Origin: a virus
DNA length: 20,347 bases
Strand: one strand, 5' to 3'
IMG/VR virus record: IMGVR_UViG_3300047557_000638
Span: 1 to 20,347 of that record
Position 1 is the stretch's first letter. Each line of letters begins with the position of its first letter. Below are positions 6,872 to 14,789 of this stretch, one piece after another. The translations under genes and the position numbers were made by a program. The notes beneath the pieces were generated by a model, which was not told where the DNA came from, made no database searches, and saw nothing but the letters and a program-made list of their open reading frames with translations.

Positions 6872-9800
6872 CTATCCCTGCCCTTCATATACGAAATCAA
6901 ACTTATCCTTATCTAGGTATCTATCGTAGAACTTGCCGAACTTAACATCAGTTACTCTTAGGTTATAGACAAACTCGTCTACCTTCTCCCTTAAGTCTTT
7001 AGCCTTAGCTGAATCAAAGGTGGTATTGCGGCGCTTTAATTCATCATATATATCATATCTAAAGTTTAGATAGTTTACAATGCTATGCCAACGGTCCTGC
7101 TTCTGTAAGTCGCCCCACATCTTATCGTCATTTGCTGCGATAGTTAGAGCTGTAATTACATCGGCTTTATACTTAGCGCTACCAGAGCCTGACTGAGTAT
7201 CCCATTCTTTATACCAAATTGAGTTCTTAGTCTTAGCCTTTTCAACGAAAGCATCCATATACTTATCGTATATAATCTTTCCATAACCTTTTGTTGGGTC
7301 CTTCTTATCCTCGGTTATAGCCATAACGACTATATCTTTGAACTTGGTATAGTCATCCCAACCCTTACTTACAACACTAGAGCGTTGAGACTGGAAAGCT
7401 TGGTTGTAGTCCCTATACTTCTTGTTAGTATTAGGGATTGTCCTATCCTGCAGCCAGGCATTAGCCGAGCTAGAGAACGCGTAATTCTCATCATTGAATA
7501 CAGCACCCAATACAGTTAAGTTATCTAAATCTACTTCCGCTGTGATTCTTCTTACAGCTTCATCGTTGTTTTTAATCAAATGAACTGCAGTATTATCAGG
7601 AACAACACCTGATGTTGGGTCGGTTAGACTGGATGTCAACAAGAAATAATCTGGGTACTTTTGTATAAACTTTTCTTCGCCATTAATTGGGTCAGCTTCA
7701 CGCATTCTGTATAGCTCATCCAGGTATGGCTGGAGCGGTGTGACATATTGAGGCTGAGTTGGCAATAGGCCAGAGTTCACAAAGCGACCAAATGCTAGGG
7801 CTACAGCATCGCCCATAGCTTCTTTGTTTAGGGAGTTTAACTCCTGCTGGGTTGGCTCTCTATCGAATTCTTTTATAAACTCAAATCGTTTATATTGAAG
7901 AAGTCTAGCAGAGTCTTTATTGAACTGGTCTCCACTCTTGTAAACAAAAGCTTTAAATAGTTCACTGCCGCGTTTTACTGTATTAGGCGTTAGGAAGGAT
8001 AGTCCTTCTTCTCGCGCTCCGAATGGCAAAACCCAGTTAGTAAAGGCATTATCCCATTGGAATTCTTTTGCTAAGAAGTTAGTTGCAAATGCACCAGCAG
8101 GTCCAACAGATATAATGCTGCTGCCACCGGTAGGGTTTAATGGGTTAAACCAGGATGCCGGCAATCTATGCTTAGTATAAGATGGACCAATCAATGGTAA
8201 ATCAACTTCAACATATTCATCGCCAAATGGATTCTCTTGAGCATTCATATACTCTGATGGGATTACGCTTATTTGGCCAGCTTTAACCGCAAAGTCTGGA
8301 TTATCCAATATGATTCTTCCGTATGCTCTGTACTGTTCTACCACGGCAGGGAAGAAGGCTAGGATATAGTTTACAAAACCACCATAATTCATATCCCTAT
8401 GGAAGGAGTTCAGTTTTTCACGGAACTCTTTCATAGCATACTGTCGAGCTACAGCTTCAAATCTATCTTTATCTTTTAATGTAAGTTTATAGTTTTGAGC
8501 ATTGGCTATATGAACCATAGACTGAAGCTTTAGATTATACTTGTAAGCAAAGTATGGGTTGAACATAAGAGATGCGGTTGGCCTTGTAGATAGCCATGCT
8601 ACCGTATCTTTTACTGAATCTCTTGCCCACATGTAGGCATTGCTTCTACCGGTGCTGTCTAGAATTAAGTCAGTTAGTAGCGGTGGACGGGCTGCGGGGT
8701 CTGGATAAATGTTTCTAACATTCTCCACTGTAACCTTATTGTCTTTAATTAATTCTCTAAGTTGTGGACTTGGAGCAAACATATCCAAAAGCGTGCTTAC
8801 TTTGCCATACTGTAGTTCGGCATCTGTAGTTTTTAGACCCATACGGTCCATATACTTAGCAGCTTGAGGGCCTCTTAGCCAGTTTATTATACTTCTCTTT
8901 GACTCGCCATTAATAATTTTCATTGCAACATCATCAAAAGCTATGACATCATTTAGGGTTTGAACCCATTCAGCCATATGTAACGCTTCGTTTTCTGTAG
9001 CCAAGACAGCGCTAGTACCGCCTCGTTGATTGCGAGCGGTATTAATATTCATTTCACGTACTGTGCCAAGGGCTTTTCTGATATCATCAGGATTGCCGAT
9101 GCTCCTACGACTAATCTCACCTAGTCTACCAGACCAAGGGCCATTGAATTCATAGCCTGAAATGCTAATCATTCTGTCTCTACCAATTCTAGGTACAGAC
9201 TTCTTGGTGTTTAAAAGCACTGCTTCTTGTCTTCTAAGTTCATTATATTCGTCCCTGAACTTATTATAAGAAGCGATAGATTCAACTACAAGTGGGTCAG
9301 TTGGTGCCTTCTTGGGCGGATTATTAATATCATATTTGTTTCTTTTTAGGGCATCAGCTATATGATTCATAGTCGCTTGGCGGATATTGATTTGTTTGCG
9401 TACTCTGCCTAGCTTATATGAGGCATTCTTTATGTTAGATAGCCCGAACCTAATTCTCTGTGCAGACTTGTCCACATTAAACATTGTCTCTATAGCATCT
9501 TGGCCTAGTTCCTTCATAGAGCCAAAGAATGCCATATCTCCATACATACGAATCGCGGAGTCACGGATAATGTTTACTGGATAACCAGCGCGAGCTAAGG
9601 TAAAACCACGCCATAAAGAGTTAAATTCCTCTGCTATAAACTGAGCAGAAATCGCGGGGTTCATTGGTACCTGTGGGTCAATGCCGCCCTTTTTAGAATA
9701 CTTCTTAAAGGCTTTATCCCATAGCGCAATATCCGGAAGTATAGCTCCGTTGGCTAACTGGCTTATTAGTTGTGGGTCATGAACAATATCATCAACTCCG

Positions 9801-11797
9801 CCTGGTCCAAAGACATATCCTTGCTGCTTAGCTGCTGCTTCGCGGGCTTGACCAAGTACTGTAGCATACTGACGGTCATACTCTAGTAGAACTGTCTGTA
9901 TAGTAAGTGGAGCCACACCGTACTTTGCACCAATAGCACCGGTAACTTTTTGAGTATAGTCAGCAACTACCTTGTTCTTTGCAGATTCCGTTCTAGCTCC
10001 AATGAAATCATTGTAAAACTTCTGCGCGTCATCTGGGGTAATAAGATTATATGTGGATGCAGCACGAAGGTTTAGTCTGAAACGCTCAGGTGTCTGTAGC
10101 GGGTCATTATAGTTTAACCAGGTACGCGGAATGTCATCTGTCTTGCGGTCAACAAATCGTATAAACGGAGAGAATGCATTCTTTTGGTAAACGAATTGAA
10201 CTGCTTTACCTAAAGCGGTTTCTCTACCTAGCGTATCTACAACTCTACCTTGTTTGCGGATAGATGGACGGGAAGTTTCTAGTTTTCTAGCTTGACGCTC
10301 TTTAGCCAAGTCGTTTCGTAAGCGCTCAACCCATAGGAATGGGGAGGCTGTTCTGTCCTGAAGTGCGCCACCAAGGCTCATCGCATCATCAAACCAGGCA
10401 CGGCTCTTACGAAGAGCTTCTAATTCAGATTCTATAGACTTTAGGTTAGTCTTATAGGAGCCAAGAGCCTTAGATAGAACCATATTTCTGCCAGCATACT
10501 GAAGTTGTATGATTCCGCCCCTGGTTGAAGCTTTAACAGCCCCTTCAAGGCGCATGATTTCATTGTGAATATCAACATGCTTTGTCTCTAGCGTCTTGAT
10601 TGCCTCAACATCACCACGTCCAGCACGTAATACTAACGCAATCTCATCGCGAGTGCGTCCGGCTAGTAGGTTTGCTGCATCTTGTCCAATGACATTTCTA
10701 AACTCTGCACGCTGAGCAATAAGTCCAGGTGTTGCCTTCTCAAAAAATTCAAACATAGGCGTATATCTAGTTTGCTCGCCTGCTGCAGTGCGCTTGATTA
10801 AGTCTATATCTTGCTCAAAGCGTCTCATTGTCTGAGCTCTTAGCGGACCAGCTAGTGGTTTACTAAGAATGAAACCACCTAGACTTTTTTCTGGGGTTAC
10901 AGCCGCAGCACCACGGGCTGTTCTAATTCCAGCTCCAACAACTCTTGCTCCGCCAATGTCAGGAGCTAAAGAAAATTCAAAACCAAGATTTAAAATACCA
11001 GCAACGGCTTTACCAATGCCATATTCTGTATTGTAAAGCTGTGGAGTTGTGTCGCCAAATGGTGAAACTGCTCCACCAATGCGAGCTGCGCTCTTTACTA
11101 CATCAGTTCCAAAGTTATATTTGTTCCAAGTATCTTCTTGTTCGGCTCTGATTGCGGACTGTTGTACAGTCTCTCCAAGAATTCCAGCTTTTCCAGCTCT
11201 TCTCTGCGCTGCTCCAACTAAACCTGCAGTCAAAGCGCCTACACCAATTGCAGTTCCAGCAGTTAAAGCCACTGGAGCACCTGCAACCATTAAGCCAACA
11301 GCACCGGCGCCAGCTAATAAACCAGCTCCAACCGTACCTATAGCAGATAATAGTCCCATTCCGCTGCTATTTGCTTCTAAGTCACGAGAAAAAGCGTAGT
11401 TACTGCGGACATTTTCAAGTCCTGCAGTTAAAACTTCTTCTGCTTTACCGCCAGTTGCTTCATTGATTCGGCTAAATACTGGAGTTACTATTGGTCCGAC
11501 TATATTTCCAGCAGCTTCAACAACTCCAGCACGAAGAGTTTCAACTGAATCGTTCCATGTTCCAGGACTTGTTGGTACATTTTTAGAAATGTCAGCAAGT
11601 GAAGTTATATTTGCTCTGGTTATAGCGCCAGGAACTTTAGGAATAGCAGCTTTTGGTGTTTGGGCAGGCGACTTACCTGGCATATCCGGACGGTAAGCAG
11701 CCGATGGTATACGCTGTCCTGCTTCTGCAGATGGCGTATAATCTGGTGCCTCCGTCAGGAACTTAGCAAGTCTTCCTAACGAATCCCAAAAACTCAT
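6872..11797 (-). CDS. Giant virion protein, candidate internal/ejection protein (1641 aa)
   Basis: The largest gene in the window, about a quarter of it. After a Pro/Ala-rich N-terminus (about 20-60), residues about 146-197 are a Gly/Ala/Val hydrophobic tract of glycine-zipper type able to insert in a membrane. The rest is mostly helical and charged, with no lysozyme, transglycosylase or polymerase motif that I can see. Size, one membrane-active tract, and placement among head genes rather than after tail-tube genes fit an internal protein ejected into the host during infection, like the large core proteins of T7-like podoviruses. A tape-measure protein is the main alternative, but no tube or tail-assembly genes are nearby. 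ATG at 11797 overlaps the preceding TGA. Confidence 0.6.
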   Translation of the reverse strand: MSFWDSLGRLAKFLTEAPDYTPSAEAGQRIPSAAYRPDMPGKSPAQTPKAAIPKVPGAITRANITSLADISKNVPTSPGTWNDSVETLRAGVVEAAGNIVGPIVTPVFSRINEATGGKAEEVLTAGLENVRSNYAFSRDLEANSSGMGLLSAIGTVGAGLLAGAGAVGLMVAGAPVALTAGTAIGVGALTAGLVGAAQRRAGKAGILGETVQQSAIRAEQEDTWNKYNFGTDVVKSAARIGGAVSPFGDTTPQLYNTEYGIGKAVAGILNLGFEFSLAPDIGGARVVGAGIRTARGAAAVTPEKSLGGFILSKPLAGPLRAQTMRRFEQDIDLIKRTAAGEQTRYTPMFEFFEKATPGLIAQRAEFRNVIGQDAANLLAGRTRDEIALVLRAGRGDVEAIKTLETKHVDIHNEIMRLEGAVKASTRGGIIQLQYAGRNMVLSKALGSYKTNLKSIESELEALRKSRAWFDDAMSLGGALQDRTASPFLWVERLRNDLAKERQARKLETSRPSIRKQGRVVDTLGRETALGKAVQFVYQKNAFSPFIRFVDRKTDDIPRTWLNYNDPLQTPERFRLNLRAASTYNLITPDDAQKFYNDFIGARTESAKNKVVADYTQKVTGAIGAKYGVAPLTIQTVLLEYDRQYATVLGQAREAAAKQQGYVFGPGGVDDIVHDPQLISQLANGAILPDIALWDKAFKKYSKKGGIDPQVPMNPAISAQFIAEEFNSLWRGFTLARAGYPVNIIRDSAIRMYGDMAFFGSMKELGQDAIETMFNVDKSAQRIRFGLSNIKNASYKLGRVRKQINIRQATMNHIADALKRNKYDINNPPKKAPTDPLVVESIASYNKFRDEYNELRRQEAVLLNTKKSVPRIGRDRMISISGYEFNGPWSGRLGEISRRSIGNPDDIRKALGTVREMNINTARNQRGGTSAVLATENEALHMAEWVQTLNDVIAFDDVAMKIINGESKRSIINWLRGPQAAKYMDRMGLKTTDAELQYGKVSTLLDMFAPSPQLRELIKDNKVTVENVRNIYPDPAARPPLLTDLILDSTGRSNAYMWARDSVKDTVAWLSTRPTASLMFNPYFAYKYNLKLQSMVHIANAQNYKLTLKDKDRFEAVARQYAMKEFREKLNSFHRDMNYGGFVNYILAFFPAVVEQYRAYGRIILDNPDFAVKAGQISVIPSEYMNAQENPFGDEYVEVDLPLIGPSYTKHRLPASWFNPLNPTGGSSIISVGPAGAFATNFLAKEFQWDNAFTNWVLPFGAREEGLSFLTPNTVKRGSELFKAFVYKSGDQFNKDSARLLQYKRFEFIKEFDREPTQQELNSLNKEAMGDAVALAFGRFVNSGLLPTQPQYVTPLQPYLDELYRMREADPINGEEKFIQKYPDYFLLTSSLTDPTSGVVPDNTAVHLIKNNDEAVRRITAEVDLDNLTVLGAVFNDENYAFSSSANAWLQDRTIPNTNKKYRDYNQAFQSQRSSVVSKGWDDYTKFKDIVVMAITEDKKDPTKGYGKIIYDKYMDAFVEKAKTKNSIWYKEWDTQSGSGSAKYKADVITALTIAANDDKMWGDLQKQDRWHSIVNYLNFRYDIYDELKRRNTTFDSAKAKDLREKVDEFVYNLRVTDVKFGKFYDRYLDKDKFDFVYEGQG

Positions 11798-12234
11798 ATT
11801 ATCGTCCTAAGGTACCTAACGTAATCTTTAGTTGTTTGCGGCGTCCCGGGTAAAGATGCCCACCATTCCATTGCTGGAAGGTATTGATTGATTGCTTGAT
11901 AATCAGGGTTATCAGTTGCTGCAGGAAATACTGCTGCTGCAGGATTCTGCATTGCAGTTCCTTCAAGAATTGATTCATCTGGAAATTGGCTTTGCTCAGT
12001 TAAGGTTGCTGCTCTTGAGGATGGAGAATATTCTCCACGAGCAACTCCGCCCATAGGTACAGATTTAGCTTTAATAGGGGCCGCTTTAGCTTGCTTATTT
12101 GTTTCGCCAGTTGTTCTATACCCAAGTCCGCGGTATGCCACTTCAGGGCTCTTTGGGTTCTGCCCATCGCCACCAGTAGCGGAAATGTTTGCTGGGTTAT
12201 ATTGTGGGCCACCGTTTGGTCCTCCACTAACCAT
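11794..12234 (-). CDS. Conserved small phage protein MVSGGPNGGPQ
   Basis: A 146-residue protein starting MVSGGPNGGPQYNPANIS, low in complexity and rich in Gly, Pro, Ala and Gln through about residue 110. It ends in a short helix (INQYLPAMEWWASLPGTPQTTKDYVRYLRTII). I remember this layout, a disordered Gly/Pro start with a short conserved LP..E......PG helix at the end, from small proteins encoded near the portal in actinophages. The ATG at 12234 overlaps the TAG of the 78-residue gene by eight bases. Role unknown; possibly a linker or adaptor bound to the portal or giant protein. Confidence 0.65.
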   Translation of the reverse strand: MVSGGPNGGPQYNPANISATGGDGQNPKSPEVAYRGLGYRTTGETNKQAKAAPIKAKSVPMGGVARGEYSPSSRAATLTEQSQFPDESILEGTAMQNPAAAVFPAATDNPDYQAINQYLPAMEWWASLPGTPQTTKDYVRYLRTII

Positions 12235-12463
12235 TCTTTTCCTCCTCTGGATTATAAGAATATTCTTCTGCTGATGATAACATACCCTTGGCTAACCATG
12301 GATTCATGTTATCGCTGACATCTGTCATTAAGTATCTTGTGCCTGAGTAGTCACTCCACTCACTCACTAAGACCCAACCAGTACAGACTTGGTTATCTGG
12401 GTCCTTTAATTCTTTGGCAAGTATTCGCATAGCGTTCTCGATTGCTTGAGTAAATTCATTCAC
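12227..12463 (-). CDS. Small conserved phage protein (78 aa)
   Basis: A 78-residue acidic protein from a GTG at 12463, overlapping the TGA of the proteasome-like gene (GTGA). It has an N-terminal helix (AIENAMRILAKELKDPD), then TGWVLVSEWSDYSG and a C-terminal PWLAKGMLSSAEEY helix. The TGWVL.EW and W..KGML blocks recur in short actinophage proteins of unknown function, as far as I recall. It is translationally coupled to the proteasome-like gene and could be a partner of it, which is inference from overlap alone. Confidence 0.65.
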   Translation of the reverse strand: MNEFTQAIENAMRILAKELKDPDNQVCTGWVLVSEWSDYSGTRYLMTDVSDNMNPWLAKGMLSSAEEYSYNPEEEKNG

Positions 12464-12996
12464 TTCTGCTGTTCCTCAATATAGAACGGAGGGAAAGTAT
12501 ACACACTAAGCTGTGCAGCTATCTCCATTGCCTTTAAAGGCTCCGCTCCTGCATATAGCGCACCAAGGGCATAGGCGCCACCTGAGCCAATAGCATAAAG
12601 ATTATCATTGCTTTTTATGACAGTGAGTTCTTCATCAATATCAAAAAGCTCTCCACCTACTGCCATCAAGAATTGAAATCTTGTACCGTCTTTTTTGTCT
12701 TCATCAAAGTTATAACCATTATCAGTTAAGCACTTGCGAAGTGAAGGCATTGCCTTTGTCACAAGATAGCGATAAGGGTCTTTTGAGTCTTTAGTACTAA
12801 ATGCTGGCGGCATCCAAATGTTTTGAGCTATATCACATGGGCCAACTTCACCAGCGCCAGCCATTAAAATAGCTCCACGCTTAGCAATCTTTCGCATAAT
12901 TGGATGAGAGTAAATTCTACCATCATCTCCAGTAACACGACTATCGGCGATAATTACGCTCTTGTCATTGTATTCGATACCAATAATCGTTGTCAT
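12460..12996 (-). CDS. Proteasome/HslV-like Ntn-hydrolase peptidase; candidate prohead protease
   Basis: A 178-residue protein with the look of a proteasome beta or HslV subunit (about 175 residues is typical for HslV). MTTIIGIEYNDKSVIIADSR matches the family start: removing Met exposes Thr1; the ADSR Asp is residue 17 after Met removal, as in HslV and 20S beta. A basic MRKI block at 34-37 supplies the probable lysine (Lys36, two residues later than usual because of a loop insertion). AGAG (46-49) matches the substrate-strand glycine region, and AIGSGGAYALGAL (135-147) matches the GSGG block. The region of the second conserved Asp seems to carry Gln162. Placed directly after portal, where head-maturation proteases normally sit, with AGGAGGGG before the ATG. 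No HslU or Mpa-like ATPase is nearby. Function in head maturation is inference. Confidence 0.85.
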   Translation of the reverse strand: MTTIIGIEYNDKSVIIADSRVTGDDGRIYSHPIMRKIAKRGAILMAGAGEVGPCDIAQNIWMPPAFSTKDSKDPYRYLVTKAMPSLRKCLTDNGYNFDEDKKDGTRFQFLMAVGGELFDIDEELTVIKSNDNLYAIGSGGAYALGALYAGAEPLKAMEIAAQLSVYTFPPFYIEEQQK

Positions 12997-13010
12997 TGTC
13001 CCCTCCTAGA

Positions 13011-14783
13011 TTATCGTCTGCGAATAGTTCTTACGCTTGCTGTTGGCTCTCCGCCACCTGTAATACCTGAAAGTAATGTTAGTACATCTGGAACGCCTTG
13101 ACCTTCTGCTTGTGGTGCAAGAGCGCCTCCTACTGGAGCGCCAGCGGGAGCAGGGGACGGTTGCTCAACCATAGAGGGGGCAGCCCCAGCAGGAGGAACT
13201 TGTGGCTCAGGGGCGAAGATTTCCTCAATTGCATCTTCTATGGCTCTACCCTTTTGGCGTGCTTTAATTACCTGAGCAATCTTACTTACAATCTCTGATG
13301 GGTCTCCACCAGTTGCTGCAATCTGGGGTATGGCTTGAGTGTACTGTTGTAGTGAAACAAGTAGCGCTTGGCGCATATCTTCGATTTCAATCTTTTCAAC
13401 TTCTTGGCTGACATTGACAGTGAAGGGAAGCTCACGCATTGCCATGTCTTTTGATATAAGTTTACCGCCAAGAGCCTGTAGCATAAATATCAAACCTTGT
13501 GCTGGGTTAAGTCCGGCAAGCATACCGTAACGAACATCAGCAGAGTAATCGCCTTTGATATCTTTCTTAGGGGAATAAGTAATTTCATACGGAGCACCTG
13601 AATCAACTCCGCGAATTGTCTTTTCTTCTGGGAAGAGTTTCTCATCTACCTCAAAGCATACTGAGATTACATCACGGAGGGCGCTAGCAAAGATTGCTTG
13701 TGCAGATTTGACCTGGGTATCGAATGCACCCATGAGGGCTTGAACGCCCTGACCCGTGACAATCGAGGCATTAACATTTCCAGTTCGTCCCTCTGGATAA
13801 CGAGCACCAACTCGTAGTTCTTGATTAAGAAGAGTTTGCTCGGTGAATGCGCCTTGCGGTAGTGTAAGTTCTACGCGGCGAACGCCGGCTGGGTTTGCTG
13901 TACGGATGACAGCATCTCCACCAAGTTGCAACTCTTGTACATCTTGTGGCAATACGATAGGCGACTGTACGGACTTCTCTGCTGCTTCCATAGCAAGGAG
14001 CGCAAAGCGGTTGCGTAGTAACTGGATACCGATGATGTCATCGAATTGTCCACGCAGCTCTCCGTCGATAGATGGCTTGCGAGCAACTACTACCATCATC
14101 TTGCCTAGAGGATTCTTAGCTGTTGATAAGACTAGGTTGTCTTTGTCTGGTAAATAAATTACCGACTGGTCCTTGTCATAGTAACGAACCATCTCGATTT
14201 GATAGTTCAAATCTTGCTTGTATCCTAGGCCGCCAAGTAGCGCACGCTCATACTCTGGGAACATGGAGACAAGTTCTCCAAGTGTCATAGAGTAGCGCTT
14301 TGCGAATGCCGTGCATCGGCCATAGCGGTCAAATTCAGGGTAAGCACCCAATGGGTTTTCTAGGCGTATGCGAGGCAGGTTCGCTTCCATGTCCAGTTCA
14401 ATAATGAACGGCAGGAATCCATAGGTTAGGTACCAGTCCGCCCCCGAATACATTTGTACGGATAAGTCAGAATGAGCAAAATAATTACTAGCAATGCGAG
14501 TACGCTTGTCAGCAAAGCTACGAGCACGGTCGCTCGTTTGGTTTGAAGCGGAACAGTTGACGGCCGGGAGAGGCGCCATAACTTCCGATAGGTCTCTAGC
14601 AACAATATCAATAAAATTCGCAACGACATTCGCATCTACACCATCTGGAAAGAAATCAGGGTATACGCTAGCAATCTCACCTTTGCGTACAGCAAGGACG
14701 TCTTTGTTGCGGGCGTCCCTGTCCATGTTACGGTAGCGCAATGATTCAACGCGTGCCGCAATCTGGTCGATTGTAAGTGCCAT
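13011..14783 (-). CDS. Portal protein
   Basis: A 590-residue portal, the dodecameric ring through which DNA is packaged and ejected. Evidence is position directly after TerL (six-base gap), size, and the layout: an N-terminal helical region with Asp/Asn-rich loops, a middle mixed alpha/beta domain (PLGAYPEFDRYGR and MFPEYERALLGGL are typical portal-like blocks), a long helical C-terminal half, then a Pro/Ala-rich disordered tail (about 520-575) ending TIRRR. The start ATG at 14783 begins MALTIDQIAARVESLRYR. The C-terminal tail may reach into the capsid. I cannot place it in a named portal subfamily from memory. Confidence 0.85.
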   Translation of the reverse strand: MALTIDQIAARVESLRYRNMDRDARNKDVLAVRKGEIASVYPDFFPDGVDANVVANFIDIVARDLSEVMAPLPAVNCSASNQTSDRARSFADKRTRIASNYFAHSDLSVQMYSGADWYLTYGFLPFIIELDMEANLPRIRLENPLGAYPEFDRYGRCTAFAKRYSMTLGELVSMFPEYERALLGGLGYKQDLNYQIEMVRYYDKDQSVIYLPDKDNLVLSTAKNPLGKMMVVVARKPSIDGELRGQFDDIIGIQLLRNRFALLAMEAAEKSVQSPIVLPQDVQELQLGGDAVIRTANPAGVRRVELTLPQGAFTEQTLLNQELRVGARYPEGRTGNVNASIVTGQGVQALMGAFDTQVKSAQAIFASALRDVISVCFEVDEKLFPEEKTIRGVDSGAPYEITYSPKKDIKGDYSADVRYGMLAGLNPAQGLIFMLQALGGKLISKDMAMRELPFTVNVSQEVEKIEIEDMRQALLVSLQQYTQAIPQIAATGGDPSEIVSKIAQVIKARQKGRAIEDAIEEIFAPEPQVPPAGAAPSMVEQPSPAPAGAPVGGALAPQAEGQGVPDVLTLLSGITGGGEPTASVRTIRRR

Positions 14784-14789
14784 AGTTTC

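Noticed and set aside
11049-11399. Plus-strand open frame rich in Ala and Pro
   Set aside because: Antisense shadow of the Gly/Ala-rich tract of the giant virion gene; low-complexity composition mirrors that strand.
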